The position numbers and the translations under genes are program-made. This document shows positions 1 to 8,578 of a stretch of DNA of 17,752 nt, piece after piece. The notes beneath the pieces are model-generated. The model had not been told where the DNA came from. It made no database searches and saw nothing but the letters and a program-made list of their open reading frames with translations. Position 1 is the first letter of the stretch. Each line of letters opens with the position of its first letter. The stretch is from positions 1-17,752 of the forward strand of contig CANHVD010000038.1 of assembly GCA_947463775.1 (NCBI GenBank), given 5' to 3'. Source of the stretch: Planctomycetaceae bacterium (lineage in GTDB: Bacteria; Planctomycetota; Planctomycetia; Planctomycetales; Planctomycetaceae).

Positions 1-250
1 CGAGCACAGTGGTCGGGAAAAAATCATAGCGGTCGTTGTTGGCTCCGCCGAGCAGTAAATCGTTGCCGCCGGCACCGATAAGTCTGTCGTCCCCGGCACC
101 GCCTGTCAGAGTATTACCCAGTCCGTTGCCGAACAGCGTGTCAGCACCGGAACCACCATTTACATTTTCAATCGTAGCGGCCGAGCCCAGAATCAGGCTC
201 AAGTTGGTGGCATGCACCGGCTGAGTTCCCGAGGTTGCCAAATTCAACAC
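1..250 (-). repeat. Long direct repeat, left copy (coding)
   Basis: Matches 17503-17752 in the same orientation with about 26 differences in 250 bases by eye, the first 43 bases being identical. It encodes the NLATSGTQ...LSLILGSAATIEN segment and the first RTX repeats of the giant gene. Confidence 0.9.
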
Positions 251-3200
251 GAGACCCACGGTCGTCGTCGGAGTGAAATCCACCGTATCGATTCCACCGC
301 CCGCTTCATCAAGCGTCCACAAGCCCAGAGCAGTATCAGCATCGAATCGGTAGACATCGCCTCCCGCACCGCCAGCCAAAGTGCGGTTCTCGATGCCTTG
401 CAGAATCAGGCTCGCACCATTGACGACTAGTCCCGTGCCGCTGTTAACGATGATCGTGTCAGCCCCAATGGTCCCGACCACGCGGACCGAATCCGTTCCA
501 CCCAGACCGTCAATTGTGAGGGCGGCGTTCATTGGGAAGGCGCCAAGGCTGGTGGCCGGGCCGCCGTTGGTGGAGATTGTGACCGTGACTGTTCCGGGGG
601 TTGTTGTGGCGGAATAGGTCAGCACGAAGGCATCTGCGTTGGCAGTTCCGCTCAGAGTTGCTCGTTCAAAAGCTCCCATGTCCACCGTCGTGTTGAAGAT
701 CCGAGTGAACGGGTTGCCGCGTTGGTCCGTCGTCAGTCCTGCGGCAAGCGTTGTGTTGCCGCCATTGATCGCCGGGCTGTTAACCAGCAAGGCATGCGTC
801 AGAGTCGGCCCACCGTTGTTGGCGAGCGGGGAGAGGAGCGGGTTGATCGCCGCAACGGGAGTGGCCCCGCCGATCAGGTTGCCGTTGGCGTCTGGGATTG
901 CTGAAGCCGTAAGACTCGTCCCGTCGCTGCGGCCGATCAGGCTGTGGCGGACTTCCAGGTTTGTGGCAGGCGTTGTCGGTGCGGTGAAGTCGGGATTCGA
1001 CACGGCTGTGTTGCTCGCGATGATCGAGTTATGAATCGTGAGTTTCTGGTCCTGCGGATCCACCACCATCCCCAGACCGCCGCCCGCCCGAGCAGCAGAA
1101 TTGCCGGTCACGGTGCTGTTGACGATGGTCACGACTGAGTTATCAAACCGGATGCCGCCGCCATCAGAATCGGTTCCTATCACCTGGTTTCCAGAAAGCG
1201 TGCTGTTGGTCAGCGTCACCGCGCCTGAATTCGTAAAGATCCCTCCGCCGTCGGCGTTGCTTCCCGTGGTGCTGTTTCCCGAGAGGGTGCTGTTGGTCAG
1301 CGTCACCGCGCCTGAACTCGCAGAAATCCCGCCGCCGTCGGCCCTTATTCCCGTAGTACTATTTCCCGAGACGGTGCTGTTGGTCAGCGTCACCGCGACA
1401 TAACTCGCAAAAATCCCGCCGCCGTCGGCGCCGCCTCCCGCCGTATTGTTTCCCGAGACGGTGCTGTTGGTCAGCGTCACCGCCCCTGACAGCGCATAAA
1501 TCCCGCCGCCGTCGGCGCTTATTCCCGTAGTACTATTTCCCGAGACGGTGCTGTTGGTCAGCGTCACCGCGCCTGAACTCGCAGAAATCCCGCCGCCGTC
1601 GGCGTAGCTTCCTGCGGTACTATTTCCGGAGACGGTGCTGTTGGTCAGCGTCACCGCGCCAGAACTTGCAACGATCCCGCCGCCGTCGGAGTACCCTCCG
1701 GTAGTACTGTTTCCTGAGACGGTGCTGTTGGTCAGAGTCACTGCGCCTGAAAACGCATAAATCCCGCCGCCGGCGGCACTGAATCCCGCCGTAGTGTTTC
1801 CCGAGACGGTGCTGTTGGTCAGCGTGAGGGTGCCTGTGGAATCGAAACGGATGCCACCACCGCTGTGAGTCGTTGCAAACGGTACGTTGCTGGCAGTCGT
1901 GCGGCCTCCGGTGATTTTCAGACCTGCCAGCGTGACGTTGATCTGGCCTCCACCGATGACGTTCAGCACACGAGACAACTGGTTCGCGTTGATGCTGAGC
2001 TGCGTCTGTCCGGGGCCGTTGATCGTGACGGACTCCGTGATTCCGAGTTCTCCCAGCCTCAACACGATCGATGCCGGGCCGCCCGTGAACAGCGATGGTG
2101 CAAACGTGATTGTGTTCGTGCCAATGCTGCCGTTGGCAAGACCGATCGCTTCACGAAGACTCAAATCCCCGGCACTATAGTTACCATCGTTCTCGTCCTG
2201 ATTGGTATCTACGATCAGACTCAGACCAGCCACCGTCTGCCGCTCATACGCTCCCATGTCGACCTTGACACCCGATGTTCGCAGAAACGGAGTGCCTCGC
2301 TGGTCGTTGAAGAAATCGTTCGCGAGACTGTCGCTGCCTCGATCGATCGCCGGGCTGGTGCTCAGCAACGCGTGAGTCTGTGTCGGCCCGCCGTTGTTGG
2401 CGAGCGGGTCAAGCTGCGGGTTGATCGCCGCACCCGCGTTGTCACCACCGATGAGGTTGCCGTTCGCTCCGGGAGTTGTCCCAACGGTCGCCGTCAGCCC
2501 CGTGCCATTGTTGCGGCCGATCAGGCTGTTGGTAACGATGAAGGCGTCATCGACATTCGGTGACTTGCGAACGTCCGGAGCCGTGCCAGAGACATCGGTA
2601 TTCCTGGCGACGATGCTGTTGGTGATGGTGACGGGTGAGGAAAAGCTGAAGATAGCTCCGCCCACACTTTGTTTTGCATCGTTTAACGTCAGCGTGCTTT
2701 GGCTGATCGACACCGCACCGGAACCTGCGTAAATGGCCCCGCCATCGGCACTACTTCCCGCCGTTGAGTTTCCTGAGAGCGTACTTTGGCTGATCGTCAC
2801 CGCACCGGAATATGCGAAAATGGCCCCGCCTTGGGCACTAACTTCCACCGTTGAGTTTCCTGAGAGCGTGCTCTGGCTGATCGTCACCGCACCGGAAAAT
2901 GCGTAAATGGCTCCGCCTTCGGCACTACTTCCCGCCGTTGAGTTTCCTGAGAGCGTGCTCTGGCTGATCGTCACCGCACCGGAATCTGCGAAAATGGCCC
3001 CGCCTTCGGCATTACCTCCCGCCGTTGAGTTTCCTGAGAGCGTGCTTTGGCTGATCGTCACGGCTCCAGAGTCGGAGTGAATGGCCCCGCCTCGGTGGTT
3101 ATCACCAGTCGTGGAGTTGTTGGCGAGCATGCTGTTAGTCACCTCCGTCGAGCCGATGGAAAAGATCGCTCCACCATTGCCGTTGGCTGTGTTGCTGCTC

Positions 3201-4189
3201 ATCGTGCTGCTGCCGGTCACCGTCACGTTGCCACCCGCGTGGATCGCTCCGCCATGGGTTGACGCCGTGTTTTCGCTGATCGTGCTGTTCGTCACGGTGA
3301 CGTTGCCGTCGGCATGGATTGCCCCGCCCTCGGTTGTCGCCGAGTTGAGCCGCACGCTACTGCCGCCGGTGATCGTCACGTTGTCAGCTTTGATCGCTCC
3401 TCCGCGTTTCTGTGACTGATTGCTTTCGAGCGTACTGCCGGTAATCGTCACATCGCCCTGCCCACCGAATCCCGCGTAGACCGCTCCGCCATCGTTGCTC
3501 GCGACATTGCCATCCACGTTACTGGAAGTGATCGTGACGTCGCTGTTACCGTTTGCGTAGATGGCTCCACCCCAGTCAGCCGAGTTACCGCTGATCGTGC
3601 TGCCAAAAACCGTCAGGCTCCCGCCTTGCACGAAGATCGCTCCGCCATAGGCGTCGGTCCCGGTCGTGTCATCGACCGTGTTTGTGGAGAGCACGCTGCT
3701 GGATATCGACAAGATCCCGGTCGAATTAAAGAGTATCGCACCACCCCTCTGCGTACCGGCCCCCGCGACGCGACCGTTTTTCAGCGTCACCCCGGAAATC
3801 GAGACGTTCACGGCGGAACCGCCGATGTCAAAGATCCGCGAGTTCAACTGAGCGTCAATGACCGTGGCGGTGGAGCCGTTGCCGGTGATGGTGAGGGATT
3901 CAGTGATCGTGAATTGGGTGCCTCCTAGGTCAAACTCTGTTCCATTGGTGGATGGTGCAAAGACGATTTGATCGGCTCCCGGCGCTCCATTGGCCTGGCT
4001 GATGGCACTCCGCAGTGTACCTGCGGCTGTTGTGTCGGCCGTTGAGGTGACAGTGAAAACCGCCAGAAGGGCTCTGGTTTCCAGTGGCTCCGTGGCTGAA
4101 TTCCCGCTTTTTCGGCGTTTGCGGGTTCGTCGAACCGTGGACGCCAACGCTCGGGAGACCAAATTTCGAAGGGTGTTCTTAGAAATCAT
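1..4189 (-). CDS. Giant LEPR-XLL surface protein with Pmp-like repeats, two choice-of-anchor-Q-like domains and an RTX tail (3' end beyond left edge)
   Basis: Open reading frame running off the left edge, at least 1396 codons; I checked the frame at several points and saw no stop. ATG at 4189 is chosen because an in-frame TGA lies eight codons upstream; no good Shine-Dalgarno is visible and GTG at 4201 is an alternative. The N-terminus is Arg/Lys-rich and leads into PLETRALLA (residues 35-43), a LEPR-XLL-type export signal of Planctomycetes. Two similar modules follow. Each opens with an LRSAI/LREAI...AN segment, then a block of 29-residue repeats with GGAI or GGGI and STxSGNS motifs as in chlamydial Pmp proteins, then a choice-of-anchor-Q-like domain (NNGGPTxTHALL, SPAI, DQRGxPF, VDMGAYE) near residues 575-647 and 1104-1177. 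RTX-type nonapeptides (GGAGDD, GGSGAD) start near residue 1337. Expected to be an exported calcium-binding beta-helix protein; the biological role is unknown. Confidence 0.9.
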   Translation of the reverse strand, partial: MISKNTLRNLVSRALASTVRRTRKRRKSGNSATEPLETRALLAVFTVTSTADTTAAGTLRSAISQANGAPGADQIVFAPSTNGTEFDLGGTQFTITESLTITGNGSTATVIDAQLNSRIFDIGGSAVNVSISGVTLKNGRVAGAGTQRGGAILFNSTGILSISSSVLSTNTVDDTTGTDAYGGAIFVQGGSLTVFGSTISGNSADWGGAIYANGNSDVTITSSNVDGNVASNDGGAVYAGFGGQGDVTITGSTLESNQSQKRGGAIKADNVTITGGSSVRLNSATTEGGAIHADGNVTVTNSTISENTASTHGGAIHAGGNVTVTGSSTMSSNTANGNGGAIFSIGSTEVTNSMLANNSTTGDNHRGGAIHSDSGAVTISQSTLSGNSTAGGNAEGGAIFADSGAVTISQSTLSGNSTAGSSAEGGAIYAFSGAVTISQSTLSGNSTVEVSAQGGAIFAYSGAVTISQSTLSGNSTAGSSADGGAIYAGSGAVSISQSTLTLNDAKQSVGGAIFSFSSPVTITNSIVARNTDVSGTAPDVRKSPNVDDAFIVTNSLIGRNNGTGLTATVGTTPGANGNLIGGDNAGAAINPQLDPLANNGGPTQTHALLSTSPAIDRGSDSLANDFFNDQRGTPFLRTSGVKVDMGAYERQTVAGLSLIVDTNQDENDGNYSAGDLSLREAIGLANGSIGTNTITFAPSLFTGGPASIVLRLGELGITESVTINGPGQTQLSINANQLSRVLNVIGGGQINVTLAGLKITGGRTTASNVPFATTHSGGGIRFDSTGTLTLTNSTVSGNTTAGFSAAGGGIYAFSGAVTLTNSTVSGNSTTGGYSDGGGIVASSGAVTLTNSTVSGNSTAGSYADGGGISASSGAVTLTNSTVSGNSTTGISADGGGIYALSGAVTLTNSTVSGNNTAGGGADGGGIFASYVAVTLTNSTVSGNSTTGIRADGGGISASSGAVTLTNSTLSGNSTTGSNADGGGIFTNSGAVTLTNSTLSGNQVIGTDSDGGGIRFDNSVVTIVNSTVTGNSAARAGGGLGMVVDPQDQKLTIHNSIIASNTAVSNPDFTAPTTPATNLEVRHSLIGRSDGTSLTASAIPDANGNLIGGATPVAAINPLLSPLANNGGPTLTHALLVNSPAINGGNTTLAAGLTTDQRGNPFTRIFNTTVDMGAFERATLSGTANADAFVLTYSATTTPGTVTVTISTNGGPATSLGAFPMNAALTIDGLGGTDSVRVVGTIGADTIIVNSGTGLVVNGASLILQGIENRTLAGGAGGDVYRFDADTALGLWTLDEAGGGIDTVDFTPTTTVGLVLNLATSGTQPVHATNLSLILGSAATIENVNGGSGADTLFGNGLGNTLTGGAGDDRLIGAGGNDLLLGGANNDRYDFFPTTVL
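1116..1898 (-). repeat. Coding array of 87-bp repeats (second Pmp-like block)
   Basis: The landmark CTGTTG, read on the plus strand, recurs at 1116, 1203, 1290, 1377, 1464, 1551, 1638, 1725 and 1812, exactly 87 bp apart. Each unit encodes 29 residues of the type SGAVTLTNSTVSGNSTTG followed by a short variable part and DGGGI. The units are close to identical in DNA, which indicates recent tandem amplification or homogenisation. Gain or loss of a unit keeps the frame, so array length could differ among strains. Confidence 0.93.
2697..3131 (-). repeat. Coding array of 87-bp repeats (first Pmp-like block)
   Basis: Equivalent landmarks fall at 2697, 2784, 2871, 2958, 3045 and 3132, again exactly 87 bp apart, giving five units. 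The encoded unit is SGAVTISQSTLSGNSTAG plus a variable part and GGAI. It has the same length as the unit of the second block but a distinct consensus, so the two arrays were amplified separately from a common ancestral unit. Confidence 0.92.
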
Positions 4190-4244
4190 GGCTGAGTTCA
4201 CATTTCGAGGTCAAAAACGGGATCGAGAGGCCTTGTACACCAAG

Positions 4245-4270
4245 TACGCAGCCAGTCTTCCGGTTCTTCC
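4245..4270 (-). promoter_or_regulatory. Candidate ECF-type promoter upstream of the giant LEPR-XLL gene
   Basis: On the minus strand this reads GGAAGAA (4270-4264), 13 nt, TGCGTA (4250-4245). Counted as GGAAG-N16-GCGTA it has the layout of an ECF promoter. The last base is 55 nt before the ATG at 4189. It belongs to a block of about 47 bp (to about 4291) that is almost identical to the block upstream of the gene starting at 8337. Promoter function is inferred from pattern, position and recurrence. Confidence 0.6.
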
Positions 4271-4297
4271 GCAAAATGGAGAGATTCTTTTTTGCCC

Positions 4298-4427
4298 CCC
4301 GGCGAGCGGCATTTGTGATTGCCGATTTTGGATTGCCGATTTGCGATTGAATGCAGATGTACAGATCTGCAATCTGCAATCCAAAATCCAAAATCCAAAA
4401 TCCCACATCGCCCTGCCGCTCGCCGGG
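4298..4427 (-). repeat. Intergenic palindromic repeat, copy A
   Basis: A perfect 14-bp inverted repeat closes the element: CCCGGCGAGCGGCA at 4298-4311 pairs with TGCCGCTCGCCGGG at 4414-4427. The inside is an imperfect palindrome of heptamer-like words (GATTGCC and TTTGGAT on one side, AATCTGC and ATCCAAA on the other) around a GCAGAT...ATCTGC centre. It lies 127 nt after the stop of the upstream gene. Transcribed from either strand it would fold into a long hairpin. Confidence 0.85.
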
Positions 4428-4446
4428 ACTGGGTTTCGGCGAGCGG
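4416..4446 (-). terminator. Hairpin after the 1260-aa protein gene (possible terminator)
   Basis: A perfect 10-bp inverted repeat, CCGCTCGCCG (4416-4425) and CGGCGAGCGG (4437-4446), encloses an 11-nt loop and lies 108 nt after the stop at 4555. There is no T-run on the minus strand, so it is not a classical intrinsic terminator. Its inner arm is shared with the closing arm of palindromic copy A, so the two structures exclude each other. Confidence 0.35.
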
Positions 4447-4554
4447 TAGACTGACGTCGTCAGCGAGACAACCGTACTCTTACCGCCTCGGGCGCGACGG
4501 TACACAGAGTACGTTATGCTATCGCCGTAGCTGCCAAGACGACGTTGTCACAAG

Positions 4555-7500
4555 CTACAGGATCTCACGCAATCGGAAGTCGCCAAACAAACCGATGAGA
4601 ACGCTGTCGTTGCTATTGCCCGCCACCAGCGGGATCGTCGTCAAACCGCCCTTCAGACTGAGGCTGCCCACATTCTGCGCGACGATTCCGTAGTTATCGC
4701 CGCTCGCCGGGGTACCAAAGGCCTGACCGCCAATGGTCACGCTCGTGATCCTTGAGGCCAGGGTTGCCACGTCCTTGAAGCCGTTAACGCCGTTCGTGCC
4801 GGGCATCTTTGCGTCGTCTTGAGTTCCGAATCTGCCGTCAGCACCTGCCACAGCTCCCGCGACCAGGTTGCTGGCGATCCAGTCGTGACCGACGATGACG
4901 GGACCGATCTGGGCGTCGGCATTTCTCGGCGTTCCAAAGATATCATATCCGGCCAGGATTCGGGAAAACTCGACACGCCCGTTGACGGTCAGCTGGCCAA
5001 TCGCAAGGTCCGTCGTTGCTGTGGGCACGCGCTGACCACGAGCCATGATGACCACACTGTGCGTCGCGTTGCCGATCAGGCTGCCCCTGATCGTGGCGAC
5101 TCCGATGTCATTGGTGACGCTGATGGCTCCGTTTTCACTGAAGGTTCCCGACGTGGTGTCCGTTCCGGCGATAATGGAACCACCAATCGTCAGTGTGCCG
5201 ACTCGAAGCGCCTGAACATAGCCACTGCGCGTCAAACTCGCAGCTCCGGTCGCTGACCCGCCGCGAATGTTTCCATTGATCGTGACCGTTGTTATGTCCC
5301 CGGCAGCGAGGATGGTTCCACTGTTCAAGCTGGCCGTGCCCCCAATCAACGAGCCACCAATCGTGACACTGGTCAAATTCGCCCCCGACGTCAACGTTCC
5401 TTCTGTCTTGATCGTTCCGCTAAAGAGTCCGCCGCCGCCTCGCACGTCACCAGTGACATTCACGGCCCCCATGTCGGAGACAGAATTCACTAAACCGCTG
5501 TTTGGACCGCTGCCACCCATCAGTGAACCGCCGATCGTAACGCTTGCCAGCTTACCATTGCTCATTATCGCGCCAGTCGCCTGAAGGTTCTGAACGGCAT
5601 TGAACGAACCTCCCTGAACGTTGCCCGTAATCACCACTGGCCCCATGTCAGCCTGTGAAAAGATCAAGCCGCTGCCCGCACCCGTGCTGCCAATCACCGA
5701 ACCGCCGACGGTCACGCTTGCGATTCCCCCATTGGTTCGGATTTGCCCACTGTTGGACGCGCGGCCCCCTCTGACGTCACCCGTGATCTTGACCGCACCT
5801 ATAGACAATCCTGACTGGACACTGCCACTATCGCTTCCACTGTTCCCGGTGAGTGATCCTCCTATCGTGACACTTGCCAACGCTCCACTGGCGAAAACAG
5901 CGCCGCCTCCGGAACCACTGCTGCCGCGCACATCACCAGCGACGTTAACGGCCCCCATGGCCACGCTTGAGACGACCTTTCCACTACCGTTGCCCCCGCC
6001 TCCGATGAGTGATCCGCCAATTGTCACATTTGTCATTCCGCCATTGCCGAAAATCTGACCGCTGTTTGTTGCACTTCCGCCTCGGATGCTGCCTGTCACA
6101 ATGACGGGGCCCATTGCGGCGCCTGAAACAACCTTTCCACTTTCATTGCCCCCGCCTCCGATGAGCGATCCGCCGATCGTAAGACTTGTCATGGCGCCAC
6201 TGACGAGAATCTGACCGCTGTTTGTTGCACTTCCGCCTCGGATGCTGCCTGTCACGATGACGGCGCCCATTGCCGCGTTTGAACGAACCCTTCCACTATC
6301 GTTGCCGCCGCCCCCGATGAGCGATCCGCCGATCGTAAGGCTTGTCACGGCGCCACTGGCGAAGATCTGGCCACTGCCTGCTGCACTGCCGCCCTGAACA
6401 TTGCCCGTAACCTTCACGATTCCAACGGTTAACGCGGAAGCAACCCTGCCACTGTCGACTCCCGAACCGCCAATCAACGACCCGCCAACCAACGGCCCGC
6501 CGATTGTTACGTTTCCAATCTTGCCTTCAATGGATTGAATAGAACCGGTGCTCACTCCACTGCCACCAAGTACATCACCCGCTACCGTGACCGCCCCAAT
6601 GTCCTTTATGGCCACAACGATGCCAGCTCCGTCCAGGTTTCCACCAATCAGCGATCCGCCGATTGTTACGCTTGCAAGGCTGCCCGCTGAGATGATCAAG
6701 CCACTACTTTGTCCTTCCGAACCTCCTGCCAGATCTCCTTTGATCGTGACCGGCCCCAGGTTCTTCGCGGTCTGAATCGCTCCGGTAAATCCACTGGCGC
6801 CGCCAAGCAGTGACCCGCCAATGGTGACACTCGCAACACCACCTTCCTCGGCAAAAACTGATCCACTGAAGAGTCCGTTACCACCGATCAGGGACCCGCC
6901 GATCGTGACACTGCCCAGATTGCCGAAACCGCTGACAACTCGACCGCTGCCAGTTGCGTTTCCAACAATATTGCCTGTGATGGCCACCGGCCCTATATCC
7001 AAACGTGAGACGACGAGTCCCGATGCATCGCCTTCTCCACCAAGAAGCGATCCCCCGATGGTGACACTTGCGATCCCGCCGTTTTCGGAGCGAATGAAGC
7101 CACTGTTTTGACCGGTGGCACCGCGAACATTCCCCTTGATGCTGACAGCCCCCAGATTGCCTGGTGCGTAAACCAGTCCGCTGAAAGCGCCCGCGCCACC
7201 GAAGAGTGAGCCACCAATTGTCACGCTTGTGATGCTGACGTTCGAAACAACCGAACCCGCTGCCTGATCCTCAGTCGTCTCTGACGCACTGAATGAACCG
7301 CCCCGGACATCGCCGGTGATTACGACCGGTCCCATGGTGCCAACCGCAGAGACCTGCCCGCTGTTCCGAGCGCTCCCGCCGATCAGCGATCCGCCGATTG
7401 TGACGCCCGCCAGCTTAGCGGAAGACTGAATCGCCCCACTTCTTCCAGCGTCTCCGCCCTGAACGTCTCGTCCGATATTGACAAGCCCCATGTCCTTGAA

Positions 7501-8337
7501 GGACTGAAGTCTTCCACCGATGAGTGACCCACCGATCGTTACGCTGCCCATGAGCCCATCGGAGACGAGAAGACCCGAGCTACTGACCTTTCCAATGACA
7601 TCACCGGTGATGTTCACGGGACCCATGTCGCCGATCGAATTGATCAGCCCGCCACTGGTTGTTTCACCGATCAGCGAACCGCCAATCTCGATGCTCCCTA
7701 TGCTTCCGAATACAGTGAACCTGACATCTTTCATGTCCGTTTTGGACTTTATTGACTGCAGTGTCCCATTGATCTCACTGAAGAGATCCGTCGCCCCTGT
7801 GAAAGTACCGAACCGACCCATCGAATGCACCGTGAGTGCTCCCAGTCCCAGTGTCGTTCCGACCGCATCTCCCGCCAGAATCCGGCCCAGGTCCCCATCG
7901 ACCGTGACGGTGCTGATGTCACGGCCAGTGGCATTGATTTGCCCAAGCGCTGCAAATCCGTCACCGCCGGAGGTCGCACTTCGGACGGCCGTCGTTGTAA
8001 TCGTCGTTCCGGCGGCCGCGGGAAGCGAGGCAAGATTGATGGAGCGAAGTTGCTGTTTGCCTGCGTTGGATCCATTGACTGTGCCGGTATCGAACGTGAA
8101 AACGGAATCGGCCACCGTCGCATTGGTCAGAATCGGCCTGGAGAAACTGACCGTGACATTGTCTCCGTCAGTGTCCTGGTACGTGAGTGTCGTCGTATTG
8201 ACAAGTGTCGCCAGCAAAAGACGGCTTTCCAGATGGTCACCGGCTGCCAACCTGATCGCCTGTCGACGTCGTTTGTGGACGTTTTTGCCAAAAATTGATG
8301 ACCATGTGGACCGCAGTGTTTCGCGAAGTGAACCCAT
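4555..8337 (-). CDS. LEPR-XLL protein built of ~33 glycine-rich beta-solenoid rungs
   Basis: 1260 aa, complete. ATG at 8337 is preceded by GAGG 8 nt upstream, a good ribosome binding site. A basic N-terminus (KRRRQ) leads to HLESRLLLA (residues 35-43), the LEPR-XLL-type signal. A beta-rich domain of roughly 150 residues follows. From about residue 190 the chain is about 33 rungs of ~26 residues that mostly alternate between type A (SVTIGGSLIGG...SGxVxS) and type B (MGxVxITGDVRGG...SGxIxS). This is the layout of a right-handed beta-helix, as in secreted adhesins. The last ~115 residues form a separate cap with GHDWIASNLVAG and end in GDFRLREIL, unlike the RTX tail of its neighbours. No enzymatic motif is seen. 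Probably exported or cell-surface; adhesion or envelope structure is a guess. Confidence 0.92.
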   Translation of the reverse strand: MGSLRETLRSTWSSIFGKNVHKRRRQAIRLAAGDHLESRLLLATLVNTTTLTYQDTDGDNVTVSFSRPILTNATVADSVFTFDTGTVNGSNAGKQQLRSINLASLPAAAGTTITTTAVRSATSGGDGFAALGQINATGRDISTVTVDGDLGRILAGDAVGTTLGLGALTVHSMGRFGTFTGATDLFSEINGTLQSIKSKTDMKDVRFTVFGSIGSIEIGGSLIGETTSGGLINSIGDMGPVNITGDVIGKVSSSGLLVSDGLMGSVTIGGSLIGGRLQSFKDMGLVNIGRDVQGGDAGRSGAIQSSAKLAGVTIGGSLIGGSARNSGQVSAVGTMGPVVITGDVRGGSFSASETTEDQAAGSVVSNVSITSVTIGGSLFGGAGAFSGLVYAPGNLGAVSIKGNVRGATGQNSGFIRSENGGIASVTIGGSLLGGEGDASGLVVSRLDIGPVAITGNIVGNATGSGRVVSGFGNLGSVTIGGSLIGGNGLFSGSVFAEEGGVASVTIGGSLLGGASGFTGAIQTAKNLGPVTIKGDLAGGSEGQSSGLIISAGSLASVTIGGSLIGGNLDGAGIVVAIKDIGAVTVAGDVLGGSGVSTGSIQSIEGKIGNVTIGGPLVGGSLIGGSGVDSGRVASALTVGIVKVTGNVQGGSAAGSGQIFASGAVTSLTIGGSLIGGGGNDSGRVRSNAAMGAVIVTGSIRGGSATNSGQILVSGAMTSLTIGGSLIGGGGNESGKVVSGAAMGPVIVTGSIRGGSATNSGQIFGNGGMTNVTIGGSLIGGGGNGSGKVVSSVAMGAVNVAGDVRGSSGSGGGAVFASGALASVTIGGSLTGNSGSDSGSVQSGLSIGAVKITGDVRGGRASNSGQIRTNGGIASVTVGGSVIGSTGAGSGLIFSQADMGPVVITGNVQGGSFNAVQNLQATGAIMSNGKLASVTIGGSLMGGSGPNSGLVNSVSDMGAVNVTGDVRGGGGLFSGTIKTEGTLTSGANLTSVTIGGSLIGGTASLNSGTILAAGDITTVTINGNIRGGSATGAASLTRSGYVQALRVGTLTIGGSIIAGTDTTSGTFSENGAISVTNDIGVATIRGSLIGNATHSVVIMARGQRVPTATTDLAIGQLTVNGRVEFSRILAGYDIFGTPRNADAQIGPVIVGHDWIASNLVAGAVAGADGRFGTQDDAKMPGTNGVNGFKDVATLASRITSVTIGGQAFGTPASGDNYGIVAQNVGSLSLKGGLTTIPLVAGNSNDSVLIGLFGDFRLREIL
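6055..6366 (-). repeat. Recent 156-bp tandem duplication inside the beta-solenoid gene
   Basis: The stretch beginning at 6055 (ctgaccgctgtttgttgcac) recurs at 6211, 156 bp later, with few substitutions, and a more diverged unit follows. 156 bp is 52 residues, exactly one A+B rung pair. This is the most recent visible step in growth of the solenoid. Confidence 0.85.
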
Positions 8338-8382
8338 TTTCCGCCCCTCGTTTCAGTAGTGATCAAACAACGACAGAACGAT

Positions 8383-8408
8383 TACGCAGCAAGGCTTCCG
8401 CTTCTTCC
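8383..8408 (-). promoter_or_regulatory. Candidate ECF-type promoter upstream of the 1260-aa protein gene
   Basis: On the minus strand this reads GGAAGAA (8408-8402), 13 nt, TGCGTA (8388-8383), ending 45 nt before the ATG at 8337. The surrounding block (8383 to about 8429) differs from the block at 4245-4291 at only about five positions. It is therefore one duplicated regulatory block serving two solenoid genes. Confidence 0.6.
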
Positions 8409-8457
8409 GCAAAATGGAAAGATTTTTTTGAGGGTGCTTTTTCGACGGAAACACACG

Positions 8458-8573
8458 GCGAGCGGCACTTTTGATTGCCGATTTTTGATTGCCGATTTGC
8501 GATTGAATGCAGATGTACAGATCTGCAATCTGCAATCTGCAATCCAAAATCCCCACGACGCCCTGCCGCTCGC
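8458..8573 (-). repeat. Intergenic palindromic repeat, copy B
   Basis: Closed by a perfect 10-bp inverted repeat, GCGAGCGGCA (8458-8467) and TGCCGCTCGC (8564-8573). The centre is nearly identical to copy A, including GATTGAATGCAGATGTACAG. The element begins only 5 nt after the kinase stop codon, so it is the 3' untranslated region of that gene and may act as a terminator or stabilising hairpin. Confidence 0.85.
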
Positions 8574-8578
8574 TGAGG

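Noticed and set aside
1116..3131. Regular 87-bp repeats that might be a CRISPR array
   Set aside because: The repeats are contiguous coding sequence in one open frame with no unrelated spacers, and no cas gene is nearby.
4179..4505. Minus-strand frames over palindrome copies A and B with a shared peptide (KNLSILRK)
   Set aside because: The similarity comes from the duplicated regulatory block and palindrome in the DNA; the frames run into unrelated sequence and have no start signals.
5267..8359. Proline-rich open frames on the plus strand (PPISDPPIVTLA-type peptides)
   Set aside because: They are the antisense reading of the glycine-rich repeats of the 1260-aa gene, with no ribosome binding sites or independent coding signs.
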